Below, piece after piece: positions 53,451-64,000 of a DNA stretch of 64,000 nucleotides (position 1 is its first letter; the number at the start of each line of letters is the position of its first letter). Source of the stretch: Chamaecyparis obtusa (taxonomy: Eukaryota; Streptophyta; Pinopsida; Cupressales; Cupressaceae); assembly GCA_027943335.1 (NCBI GenBank), contig BSBK01005650.1, positions 1,212,501 through 1,276,500 of the forward strand, read 5' to 3'. A program made the translations under genes and the position numbers. The notes below the pieces were generated by a model. The model was given only the letters and a program-made list of their open reading frames with translations, had not been told where the DNA came from and ran no database searches.

Positions 53451-54350
53451 AATAGCACTAAGTACTTTCAAGTTTCATGTCTGACGTGATTTGCAAATTA
53501 TTAAATGTAAGGTGTTTTCTAGAAACATTGTTAAGTTCTAAAAGCTTGAAAGATTAGTCTAAACCTCAAAAAAAATAGCTCCTATAATATGATAGGCCTT
53601 TCTAAATCTGGTTATGAGATCAGTGTGAGAATGTACTGTGCATGTTCTTGCAAGGAAATTATATGTCCTGTATAATGTTGGCTCAAAATCAGACAAGTTA
53701 AAAACAAGTGCAACCTTAAGAAACTTTGTATTTTACTGGAAAATAAAGGTCTATTTTCTATCACACGTACTGAATCATAAAAGGCATTTTTTAACCAACT
53801 TCCCCATAGGCATACTATAAGTATTGCATAAAATCACGAGCTTAATCGTCAATGGCAGATAACAAATGCTTTTGAAATCAAGACACGAGCACAGGTACAA
53901 ATTATCTAATCAAATAAATTTTCACAAAATCATAAAAGCCATTTTGAACAAATTTCCTTGTAGACATTCTAAAGCATTGCATATAATCTCATGAGCTGAA
54001 ACATCAATGTCTGATAAGGTGTCTTTGCAATTAACAGACAGACATGGGAACAAATAATTTGATCAAATAGAATCTCACACATTCTGTTTGTTTCACACCT
54101 CGCAGTGCGAAAATCAGCTGAGGAAAGAGCAATCCAAGGTTTCTTTATTGTAAAAAGCTCATAAGTTATTTCCTACTATGCTACAAAGCATTGTGAGCAA
54201 AAGTTAGCAACCAGAATTTTTTAGAAGCTTAACTACTTTAACAATATAAATAATGATCATGACAATAGATAAATTGCATCATACATGTCGCTTGAATATA
54301 TTAGCTAGGCTGATCAAATCATTTCAATATTAACTAGCAGCTGAATGCAC
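53451..54350. other. Non-coding stretch downstream of eL42
   Basis: No ORF or repeat recognised. The part closest to 54350 should include the eL42 3' UTR and polyadenylation site (minus strand), which I cannot place exactly. Confidence 0.4.
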
Positions 54351-57300
54351 CTAAAAGAGCGAAGTGCCCTTTCCTTTCTTGTCTCCACCAATCTCAAAAT
54401 GCTTGCAGCGCTGTAAAGAACATTATTGAGGAATTCAACTTAGGGATTAACAGTTATAGATTTCAAAGTAGCAAAATGTAGGCATTTCCAACAAAACCAT
54501 AAAAACAAAGACCAGGAAGTATTAAATGATAGAACTATCTTAAATATCAAATAAAACCTTGATTGGATGTTGGGAAACATGTTTGCATGATTGACACTGC
54601 AGCCTCAGCACAATCTTCTTTGTAGTCTTAGCCTGCATAGGCAACAAAACCAGCACTTAAAAACAGTTGCCCAAGGTATGCAGAGTGTCAAATTTGAATT
54701 GTATGTAAAAGGTGTACTTCACATGCTGTAAACAAAAAAATAAGGCCAAGCTGTTCAGTATTCCGATTCCCTTGGCCCGTTTGGTAGCGGGAATTAGGAA
54801 ATGATGGATTTGATCAAATGCTGGAAATGGTCAAATCATGGATTTGATAATCCGGTTTTTCATTTTGGGATTATGTTTGGACCGTTTGGTTCCACTTTTT
54901 GAAACTGGAATTGGAATTTGAGTATGATTTTTTTTTATTTATTTTTTTGAATTGTTTTAATATTTTTGAATTTAATAATTCATTTTTATTAATTGAATTA
55001 AATTTAAAATGGAATCGCAGACTGTTTTAGGCAGCCAAAGTTGGTGGCAGGCAACCAAGTTACAGTCACTGCAACCAAAATTCGACAAAACATTTGAAAA
55101 AAAATTTCAAAAAAATAAAAAATCAATTTTTTAAAAAAAAAATTTGAAAAAAAATCGACAAAAAAATTTGTCAAAAAATTCGAAAAAAAAATTTGAAAAA
55201 TACTTTGAAAAAAAATTCGGCAAAAATTTAAATCTTTTTCGAAAAAAATCGAATAAAAAAAAGTTACAAACCACCCAATTAAAAAAAATAAATTAAATCC
55301 CTCCCCACACAAATAAAAAATGAAAAAATTAAGTGTAGACATGAGAAATTTAAAAATTTGCTTTCCCCTCCATTCAAATTCCAATTCCACCTTTTGAGAT
55401 GGAAGATGTAAATGCTCATTTTTGGCAAAATGAGCATTTACATATTCCTATTCCATTTTCATATTGCACTGCCAAACTGAGGATTCGACGAAATGGGCAA
55501 TAACAAATGCCAATTCCAGGCAAATGCTGGAAATGGTCCGCTACCAAACAGGCTTAAGGAAAATTTCAGGATACCAGTTAGAATATAACATGTCTGTAGA
55601 CACATTTTATAGAGTCCCTTTTTTGTATGTGACCAATTGTTAAGCCATTAGCTTATTTTTCAAAGTTTTCTCATAAGCAAATTGGTATTGGAAAAGAGGT
55701 TATAATTTAAATAATTAAATTGTTAAAAAATTACTTTTCAATATTTTAATTGAAAGCTTACATTTAATTATTTTAAGAAAACATTAAAAAGTGTGTCACT
55801 ATGCTCAAGGTGATGGAAAGTGGGCATAAAGACACTTAATGCAAAATACGCAAAGTAACACTTTCAAAAAGATCAAAGAAAAAAAGTAATTTAAGAAAAA
55901 AACCAACAAAAAAGTATTTGGGTCTTAGAAGTGTTACTGGTTATTTATCATTTTCAATTGCTCATGTTGATTTCACCCTAAGATGACATTTGTGTTGCAA
56001 GTTATGTTCTTTGTTACAGGGTACCGCTAATAAAGCCTGGGTCCTGGTACTGGTACAGTTCAGGTGCTGGTACAGTTCTGGGTGCTTGGATTTGCACAGC
56101 GAACCCAGGCACCCAAGAAGTATCCAAGGGCCATACCCAAACTAATAGACATTATATAATATTCATATTTTCTTTATCAGAAGCATCAACCAGTCTTGGG
56201 CGCTTCATATTTTGCTTCTAAATATTTAAAGGCTTAATACATAGATTCGGTTGGTATATTCATACCAAGATTTGATGAGAGTTTTAAAGTAATGCATATT
56301 TTATTTCATATGCATGCACATACTCTTGTCTATTTGCTTGGGTACTTCTTGGGTGCGGGTTCGCTGTGCGAATCCAAGCACCCAGGAAGTACCCAGAACT
56401 GTACCAGTACCAGGACCCAGGCTTTATTAGCAGTACCCTGTAACAAAGAACATAACTTGAAAGACAAATGTGATCTTAGGGTGAAATCAACATATCAACA
56501 TATCCAGCTATAGGATGATTTCACCCTAAGATCACATTTGTCTTGGAAGTTATGTTCTTTGTTACAGGGTACCGCTAATAAAGCTTGGGTCCTGGTACTG
56601 GTACAGTTCTGGGTACTTCCTGGGTGCTTGGATTCGCACAGCAAACCCAGGCACCCAAGAAGTACACAAGGGCCATTCCCTAGCAAATAGACAAGAGTAT
56701 GTGCATGCATATGAAATAAAATATGCATTACTTTAAAAACTCTCATCAAATCTTGGTATGAATATACCAACCAAATCTATGCATTAAGCCTTTAAATATT
56801 TAGAAGCAAAATATGAAGCACCCAAGACTGGTTGATGCTTCTGTTGAAGAAAATATGAATATTATATATGAGGTATTTTATTTAAAATTTGATATATATA
56901 TATATCAGTGTTCCACCACCCGTCGAGGAAGGGGTATGTCGAAACGGGTTTCAGGGATGGGGGGACAAAGGCCCTAAGTTTGGTAATGGCAGGGGGATGG
57001 CGGCCGGGGGGTGAGTGTTGTATAAACTATATACTATAAATATAGAACTTGAAATGCTAGTTATGAAAAGATGTATAAGTAAAATAGCAAAATTGCAAAT
57101 GCCAAATACTTGAACACTGAATATCAATAGAACTAAGAATACTAAATAAAATTTCAATTTGACAAATGAAATTATCGAGTCAGCGAGTGTAAGATTTCTA
57201 TCATATTGAAAATATCATAAAGTTACAATGAGTGGCATGATATCAAAACAAGTACAAAAAAAATTTAAAAATTTGCAATTTGAAAAAAAAAAAACTTAAT

Positions 57301-59280
57301 GGGCCGTTTGGCAACAAGGAACACGCATACGTCTCTGAGACGGTCGAGGGATGTCTGGGTGTACCCAAGGCATCCCAGGGACATTGTGTCCTCCCCACAT
57401 TCCGGCGGCAGTGGGGAGACACGCCATCCCTGTCCACCCCGGTCCCAGGAACGCGAGGGTCCGAGGGACAAAACGTGTCCCCGTGTGTGCACATTCCCAT
57501 AGACCCAAGGAAAATAATTTGCCGTACAAGTGTACCCATACCCAAATCGCCAACTTAGGTTGCATTTTCTCTGTTTGGTAAAATGGAAATACCCAAATCG
57601 CCAACTTAATGATTTAGTTCCATTTTGAAGATTTTAACATGTTCCAAGAGGTTGTTTAGATATGTGGGTCATACCATTATTACCTGACTATCATGAAGAT
57701 AAAGGCGCAGAAATGTGGGATGCGAAGCAGCTTTATTTAATGAGCTCATCCTGTTTTATTTGGCTTATGATGCCAATCCATAAAAAGATGAACATAGTGA
57801 TTTTGGTGAGTTTTTTATGGAATTTATACCTTCTGTACCAGTAGCATTGATCCCTGTTTCCAACCTGCAATTAGCCCAATTTCTATTTCAATCTGATATT
57901 AATTAATTTCGTGTGTTGGGGTTCAGTCTATGCATGATTTTGGGAAGCACATCAGTTCATACTTGTTGAGGAATGTGCTGAGCAAGTTTGTGTTGGTTTT
58001 CTTAGTGTTTTATATTGCTGATCAGACCTAACTATGAGTGTTTATCAGTCACAGAGGCAGTTTCACATTGTAATTTAGTTTGTGAGGAGCTTGGGCAATC
58101 TACATCAGTTTGGCCACGTGCATGTCAATGTATTTTCAGCAAATGAGTAGTGAGCAGGTTGTTGTCTATGCTTTCTGAGCATATTGAGTTAATCATTGTA
58201 CTTGTAGCAATTTATACTTTTGATCAGAACAATAAGTCAACTTGATTTCAACAATATACTTCATTTTTATGCCCATCTTGTAAGCCCCAGATGGTAGTAC
58301 TGTCAGAGAAATATATATGTATCCATTTTATTTTGTTGAGCTGGATGATTTGCCACCTGCATATCATGCTGATAGGTCTTGGTCGACTCACTGCTAGACC
58401 CAATGTATTTCATCAGCTCTTTCAAGCACTGAACAAACTAGTGTAAGCAACCGTTTAGGTTCAAAACAGCTTAGCCATTACATTAACACACATTGTTCCA
58501 TTGAATTAGTGTTGATTGAGGTTGGTTGTGCCACCTACCTGCTATGGTCAGCTTGGTGCCATTTCATTCTGTTTGCATACATTATAGTTAGTGGTGTGGT
58601 TAAGCAGTATATGCTCTCACCTTGCCCACTCCAAGATCTGGGTGATCAAAAGTGTGAAGGAATTGCATATGCATTTTATATTAAAAAAAAATGTAGGGTG
58701 GTTTGTTACAAAATGCTAAAAAATTCGAAGGGAATAGTAAATCATCTTTCACTAGTTGCATTGGAATTAAAATTTAAATCTAAGAGAGATTATACATCAA
58801 TATAAATGTAACTCAAAGAACAACACAAACTATGAACAAACCAAAATTAGTATTCTAATTCAGAACAAAACTGCTACAAAGAAGATTTCTAGATTAGAAT
58901 TTGATGCTGAACAAAATGTGCAATTTGGCCCGCAAAACTTAGGTGATCTCTGAATCTCAAATTTTGTTTTTAATTTTAAAACCTATAGTTTTACAATATT
59001 CTCTTCACCTTTTTGTGGAAAACAGGCTTAGTTTGACCTCCATATCCTGATTGTTTCCTGTCATAACGCCTCTTTCCTGGGAAAGAAAGACCATCAGATG
59101 TTATAGTTTGAGAAATTAAAAGAAGTTTGTTCCACTTCATTCAAGTGTTTTCATCAACAGTAGCTCACCTTGGGCAGCAAGACTATCTTTTCCCTTCTTG
59201 TACTGAGTTACCTTGTGTAAGGTGTGCTTTCTGCAAGCCTTATTCTTGCAGAAAGTCTTCTTAGTCTTTGGTACATTCAC
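54351..59280 (-). CDS. RPL36A: 60S ribosomal protein eL42 (L36a/L44), exons 2-5
   Basis: Coding exons on the minus strand: 59169-59280 (starts [16 protein letters not shown]), 59009-59076 ([20 protein letters not shown]), 54558-54632 ([18 protein letters not shown]) and 54351-54410 ([19 protein letters not shown], stop TAG). All junctions are GT-AG and phases fit. They encode 104 residues; with the missing Met this gives 105, the family length. Exon 2 begins exactly at codon 2, so the ATG lies in an upstream exon not identified here. The Cys pairs CKNKAC and CQSC are the zinc site; GGQTKPVFH includes the proline whose change to Gln gives cycloheximide resistance in yeast. eL42 is a cytosolic large-subunit protein near the E site. 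Intron 3 is 4376 bp and full of repeats, introns 2 and 4 are 92 and 147 bp. No stop or frameshift is present, so it is likely functional. Confidence 0.95.
54775..55553. mobile_element. PIF/Harbinger-like MITE in eL42 intron 3
   Basis: Begins GCCCGTTTGGTAGCGG and ends with CCGCTACCAAACAGGC, a 16-bp inverted repeat with one mismatch. The flanks are TTG and TTA, compatible with a mutated TTA target duplication. The subterminal parts (AATGCTGGAAATGGTC near 54819 and 55523) also relate to each other. The middle (about 55080-55260) is an A/T-rich stretch of AAAAAATTTG-type repeats. No transposase is encoded. Confidence 0.7.
55968..56870. repeat. Compound palindrome (three arms) in eL42 intron 3
   Basis: Arms B (56149-56489) and C (56516-56870) are inverted copies of about 350 bp separated by 26 bp; they share GTTACAGGGTACCGCTAATA (C) and its reverse in B. 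A third arm, A (55968 to about 56145), repeats the first 180 bp of C in direct orientation, so A also pairs with the B tip. The arms carry a smaller motif, GGTCCTGGTACTGGTACAG. Transcribed, it could form very long hairpins. The two look-alike open frames (56292-56513 and 56495-56770) are B and C reading each other's strand and are not genes. Confidence 0.85.
57302..57602. mobile_element. Mutator-like MITE (301 bp) in eL42 intron 3
   Basis: AACTTAATG flanks it on both sides (57293-57301 and 57603-57611), a perfect 9-bp direct repeat as produced by Mutator-type transposition. The ends are weakly inverted (GGCCGTTTGGC and, reversed, GGCGATTTGGG). The interior is GC-rich, unlike its surroundings, and several overlapping frames here are composition artefacts. 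Confidence 0.55.
57612..59008 (-). other. Remainder of eL42 intron 3
   Basis: No repeat or ORF with a recognisable product. It leads to the 5' splice site GTGAAG at 59003-59008 (minus strand). Confidence 0.6.
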
Positions 59281-61155
59281 CTGCAAGAATGAGAAACATT
59301 AAGAAATATCCATAAATGCCAATAGATATTTCAAAAAAATATAAGGTTTGAGTGTTTACAAATTGAACAATATATCAAATAGAAACATTTCCAATTATAT
59401 GCAATCCAAAAAACACTTCTAGCATGCATGCGTTGTGAACTGCAGAGAATATTATCACCAACTCTTTGATGAGATATTTGGGAAAAATCTACACTGACAA
59501 TATCTCCCTCTGTAAGATGAGATTTTATTTGCTGCGTGTTCATAAAAAAGTAAAAACTACTACTGAGATTTCAAATGCAAGGTTGTGAATATCAAAAGGC
59601 CAAGTTGCCGATTCTAATATGGGGAGGGGTATGGGTATGGGGTTGAGGTATGCTGGTACAGTATGGTTGACTAAGGTACAGTTGGGTATGGCTGTACCTC
59701 ATAATTTGCAAAAAGGAAAGACTCATAGTTCATTACTTGGTGTCTAGTTGAATGTCAATACAGAATGAAAATTAAAATCGGTATTCAATAATATTGATCT
59801 TCATATTGCTCTCCATAGAGAGCATTGAAGACAACATTTAGTTCAACTCCATTTGAACCACAGGTCCACAAGTTACAACAACACTTCCACTAGCCATGTC
59901 ATTTGTAGAAGCTGCCTCCTCTAAAGATACATTTGGCTTGTGCAACTATAGCACCTAAATCAGCACACTCAAGAGTTAGATCCCAATTCCTCATCAACCC
60001 CTCCTTTTAAAAAAGTTTACTATGTGATAAGAGATCCCAATAACTACTGGGGGCCTGGGAGTGGAGACACCAATGGGATTAAGGAGCGGCACCCTCTCAT
60101 GGGGATCTAGAGGAACCGCCCATCATAGGGGTTCTGGCGGCATTCCCCCGGCAAGGTCAAAGGCCAGCACCCCTCATGGGTCCCAAAGCAGCACCCCTAC
60201 CACATTTCTTGTTGGTAAAGGAGCAAAGCCCCTGCCACCAAGTCCAAATTAAGGCCTTTGAAATCACAAACACCCTCATGGCACGTGCAATTTTCACAAA
60301 TTTATCACTTAGGTGCGAAATTAGGTGTTTGGCACTTTTTTGTTTATAAAAATGCTCTAGAAAGATTTCTTTTTGTTTTCTCTTTGTGCAGCCCTTGGGT
60401 ACCCCTTAGTTCACCTAGGATCCTGCCCAAGCACCATGGCCAAACCCAAACTACTCTTGTCGCATAGCATCTCTCAGATTGGTTCAATACCTGACCGCAA
60501 CATTAGGGGCATACCCTACAACACAGAAAAAAAGCAATTTCAGATCTGATTTTTTAATATATAGCCAAGCATGATATAGCCAAGCGATTACTTTTCTCAT
60601 AAAACACCACACGTGTAACTGAGAAACAATTAACAGTAACCTAAATTTGTTCCAGACTGAATCAACACAAGACATGTTTCAAAAATCCTATTAAAATTCA
60701 GTTGTTATTTGTTTCTCTTAAGTAGAAGCTTTACTCAAACCAATGTCAAATGTGTAACTTACTTCAGCTTGATTCAACCAACCAATGAAGCTGCCCTTTA
60801 CTCTTTGTCATCCTCTTCTTTTCTCACCCTTTCTTTGGGTGCTTCAATTTTTACATCCACTTTAGCCATAAACCAAAGTTCCTAAACAAGCAATATCTGT
60901 TTATTGTTTGAAAAAGAAGAAGAAGGCAATCATTGATTGACTATAAAAGGACCTACAAATGGGTACATTCTAATGGAGACCCATCATCAAAATCCACAAT
61001 GGAGAGATCCTAGGCTCCATAACTAACCATTTGTGACAAAATAAATATAAAAAGGCCACAAAAAATAGTAAACAATATCATCTATCAAATTTTGTAAAAC
61101 CAACATATAATAGCCCTACAAGGGACCCTAAGGATTTCATCATAAAGGAGCCATC
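59281..61155 (-). other. Upstream side of eL42: intron 1, possibly exon 1 and promoter
   Basis: The splice acceptor CTTGCAG precedes exon 2, so intron 1 starts here in the minus-strand sense. The ATG exon should end in ATG followed by GT; candidate ACCAT sites on the plus strand (such as 60434 and 61014) cannot be told apart by eye, and exon 1 may lie further right. A GC-rich patch lies at about 60050-60240 without a recognisable product. A run of GGTATGGGTATGG-type repeats is at about 59625-59700. Confidence 0.4.
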
Positions 61156-61453
61156 TGTTGGTGTGAATAAGCTTCATCACCTAATTCACTCTTCTTAGGT
61201 CCTATTCACACTAGCATGCTTAAGCTTACTTAGGTCATGTGTCTTTTTGTGTTTCAAGTCATAGGATCAAGATACATGTCATGAAATAATTTAATCCTAT
61301 CCTAGAGTTCCATTTAAGGTTTCTATTATCTTTTTGCATTTAATGAAATCTCAAACTTCATAGTAAATCAATTGCTTTTGTTTTCTATGATAGGGTGTTT
61401 ATATTGCAAGTAATCCTTGAGGTGTTGTGGGAGTTCATTAATCAACTCCAACA
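61156..61453. mobile_element. Solo LTR (298 bp) with perfect target duplication
   Basis: TGTTGGTGTGAATAAG to ACTCCAACA, with CCATC on both sides (61151-61155, 61454-61458). The TGTTGG/CCAACA termini are typical of plant LTRs. Orientation and superfamily are open; the small size is compatible with a Copia or TRIM element. It may lie in eL42 intron 1 or in the upstream region. Confidence 0.85.
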
Positions 61454-61458
61454 CCATC

Positions 61459-62240
61459 GTCAACATCCACAAGTAGAAAGATCTCAAGCTCCATGGCTAA
61501 CCACTTGAGTTAAGGTCAAATTAACCTATTTATTTTAATAGTTAATTTTGTTTGCATTTGATAAAGCAAGAAGGATCAGGAGTACACCAGAGCATGGAGA
61601 ATGAAGAATGGAAGAAAGAGATAATCAAGGACTGGCATAATGCAAGCAGAGTTCCAAGGATACACAATGGGGAATTGGAAGAGAAACTGAAAGCAATGGA
61701 GAGCTATGGAGAGGAGACTAGAATGTGTGTAAATTGATTGATTGTGAGAACATCCCTTCAAAATGTTGGGCTTGCCATAATCATGGCCATTTGTGTGGGC
61801 TTACCTTAAAATAGAGATAGAATCCAATCTTTCTTCATCAAAGAATACTTTCATAGAACCTAACAAAAAAGATTAGAAGGAAATCAAATCAGATTTAGAA
61901 ACCCCAAATAATTCAAGCTGTTAAAACAATTTTAAGCATTTTTCCATGGTATTTTGGAAAAAGGGGACAAAAAGAAAGGTTTCAAGGATGACGATTTCTA
62001 TTCTCAAATTTCCGGGATGGCAGGGGACTCAAATAACATATTATTATTATATTCAAAAAATAAATATAAAAGTAGTATTACAAAATGCAGTTTTAAAATT
62101 TATTATCGACAGTAAATAAATAAATATTAATTATAAATATTAACAGTAAATTTAAAAAATTGTATTATAAAATATTAATACAATTATTGCATAAATTTCC
62201 CTATTATGGGGTAATCGAGAAAGTTAATAATTGATCCAAT
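61459..62240. other. Non-coding stretch
   Basis: No recognisable gene. A 61-codon frame at 61552-61737 is unassigned. The 62040-62200 part is AT-rich. Confidence 0.4.
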
Positions 62241-62244
62241 TGTC

Positions 62245-62700
62245 ATTGGATCCCTCCTTGTGAGGAATTTATGAAGTTCAATTTTGATAGTGAGACAAAA
62301 AGAAATGCAAGACCTGCTACTGCATGGTGGTATTGTGATCACATACTCAAGGTGTCAAAAAAGATGGTTCCTTTTATCTAGTAACAAAATCCACCAATGG
62401 GGCTGAAGCTTTGCTGCTTTTTTAAGATTTAAAGACCGTAAAATCAATTAATTACCAGTTTTGGAGGTAGAAGATTTCCAAGTCATTATGGACAGTTGTA
62501 TCAAGTCTTCTTTGAAAAATAAGAAGCTGAATTATATCACTGAATAAGTCTTCTATTGATCTCTGTTAATATAAGCAAGTATTTTGCCAATTACTTTGTA
62601 ATAATGCTTTGTAGATTATCTCATTTTAATTTAAACCATTACTACAAGGAGTGTAATGGTGCAGTGAATCAACTGGGATAATGTAGGTTTTTCTCAAATG
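62245..62700 (+). pseudogene. Second orphan RNase H fragment (LINE-type)
   Basis: Reads WIPPCEEFMKFNFDSETKRN with ARPATAWWYCDHILKV, then, after a frame change, TKSTNGAEALLL. Near 62635 NHYYKECNGAVNQLG resembles the end of the domain (H.YREGN.AAD.LA). So most of the domain is represented, with stops and frame changes between. It is in the same orientation as the fragment at 53070. Confidence 0.6.
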
Positions 62701-64000
62701 CCTTGCTTCGCTTAAGTAAGTGTGTATCCAAATTGATGGCAAACTAAAAGTGTATGTTGTATCCTATGCTACCACCTAATCCCACTTTCCATTCTCCTTT
62801 ATGATAACTTTCATTGTTGCCATTTTAATTTGTCCCTTTCAAGACAACTAAAAGTGGAATAGTATGTGAAGTAAAACCTCCCTTCAAATTATCTGGGGAA
62901 TCCTTGAGATCTAAAACTACTCTAGCTAGTATGATATAGACAAAGTATATGGTTATAGATATTATAAAAGATTTCTCTAAAGGTTTTGCATACATGGAAA
63001 TAACTATCCATCTGCCTATCTTTTTGCCTTAGGTATGAGCATAAGCCTAGTGACAGCTCTTATCTCAGAAGCAAGATTTTTAGATTATGCAAATGAGTAT
63101 CTAAACAAACAAACAAACAACAACCTTGCACACTAAAGCAAAGACCTGTGCAATTTATGGTAAACAAATTCTAAAAGGAAAAAACTACTTCAGTACAGGA
63201 TTGTAAATGGTTAAAATGAACAAACAGACATGGCAATCAAAAGATGATCCCTTAATTTAGCACATGAGCCTATGCGGCATGATATTATAATTAATATAAC
63301 TCACACTTTAACTGTTTCTTCCATGGTGAACATGCCTCGTTAAACTCTTAGAATCTCCCATGTGTTGCCTAAATGTCAGCCAAAGTCAACCACACAGCAT
63401 TTACAAAATCTTTCTAAGCCAGAAACCATCAATTCAACCCCTTAATTGTTGGTCTTTCCCTTGCAAATGTCATGTCTAACCCGAGCAACCTAGAGTTTGC
63501 CTCCAAAAGGGGCAAATGATAATTTTGCCTCTACCCCGTGAGTCTTTGCACGAGTACACTTTTTCTTAATGTTGCCAATTAACTCAAAGTTGGTGCTCTT
63601 CATAAGTCAATTATGTTTAGAAACTTCTTTGTTTCTATTCTAAAACCTAAACCTAATCTTTCTTTACTATAGCAGCTTGATTTTGAATTATTATTAAAGA
63701 ACAATTCTAGCATCCAAACAAAGTTTTGCCCCAAACCACTTATGGGCACCTGATTGCCAATCCTTTATACAACCATTGCAAACAATTTATAGCTCTGATT
63801 CTAGACAGCAGTAGTTTACCTTTTCACTGTTTAGAGAGGTTCCAAAGGTGAAGGAGAAGCATACCAAAAGCTGGATTCGTGGACACAATTAAACATCAAA
63901 TTTCCTATCTTTTAGATATCTCTGATTCTCCTCCCAGAATTTTAACGTAATTTATTTTCATTAGTTTTAGACTTTTAGTTTTGAACTTGCTTTATTTGTT
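62701..64000. other. Non-coding stretch to the window end
   Basis: No gene, tRNA or complete repeat recognised on either strand. A minus-strand TTTGGTATGCTTCTCC context near 63860 and an AAAAG/GTAAAC donor-like site near 63822 were considered for eL42 exon 1, but neither ends in ATG. Confidence 0.4.

Noticed and set aside
55004..55390. Phe-rich minus-strand frame resembling a membrane protein
   Set aside because: Comes from AAAAAATTTG-type low-complexity sequence in the middle of a MITE.
56292..56770. Two nearly identical frames ([17 protein letters not shown]...), apparently a duplicated small gene
   Set aside because: They are the same palindrome arm read from opposite strands inside the eL42 intron.
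57243..57604. Cluster of six overlapping frames in GC-rich DNA
   Set aside because: Frames on both strands across a 301-bp GC-rich MITE; low stop frequency is due to composition.
54558..59280. eL42 considered as a processed pseudogene
   Set aside because: Four exons with intact GT-AG introns, matching phases and no stop; a retrocopy would lack introns.
60061..60252. GC-rich 63-codon frame, possible eL42-linked small gene
   Set aside because: No conserved motif and no relatives recognised; likely composition, and it lies in the presumed intron or upstream region of eL42.

Overview
The window is nuclear DNA of a seed plant with a large, repeat-rich genome. A gymnosperm (conifer-like) source is my inference from nested old LTR elements, plant LINE structure with an RNase H domain, and a small ribosomal gene with multi-kilobase introns; no single sequence proves the lineage. 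Only one host gene is firmly recognised: the gene for 60S ribosomal protein eL42 (L36a/L44 family), minus strand, four coding exons at 54351-59280, whose ATG must lie in an upstream exon that I could not place. Almost everything else is transposon-derived.

Layout. 1-995: 3' end of a plus-strand LTR. About 1815-2370: decayed plant-mobile-domain coding sequence on the minus strand. 3289 to about 4900: LTR-like sequence. 5115-10211: a minus-strand, roughly 5-kb LTR of the same general family as 1-995, carrying a Tourist-like MITE. 10212-17437: a 5'-truncated LINE with three ORFs whose ends overlap; the third ORF, after RNase H, is unusual. About 17655-48359: one large non-coding LTR retrotransposon with LTRs of about 4.5 kb (nested insertions removed), a PBS at 28572 and a PPT at 33131. 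Each of its LTRs is interrupted three times. Left: an insert at 18150-19786, a solo-LTR-like insert at 20374-21902, and a short minus-strand LTR element at 23171-26454. Right: a solo LTR at 34656-36151, a minus-strand deleted Copia-type element at 36263-39457, and a near full-length Copia element at 42173-48104. Since the two LTRs are paralogous, each gives an empty-site reference for the other, so most insertion ends and target duplications can be read directly.

48360-53050: non-coding repeat DNA with a 382-bp tandem duplication and another minus-strand LTR edge at 51371. 53070-53450 and 62245-62700: orphan RNase H fragments on either side of the eL42 gene. The 4.4-kb third intron of eL42 holds a PIF/Harbinger-like MITE, a compound palindrome of about 900 bp, and a Mutator-like MITE. 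A 298-bp solo LTR with a perfect target duplication lies at 61156-61453. No RNA gene, CRISPR array or prokaryotic feature was seen.
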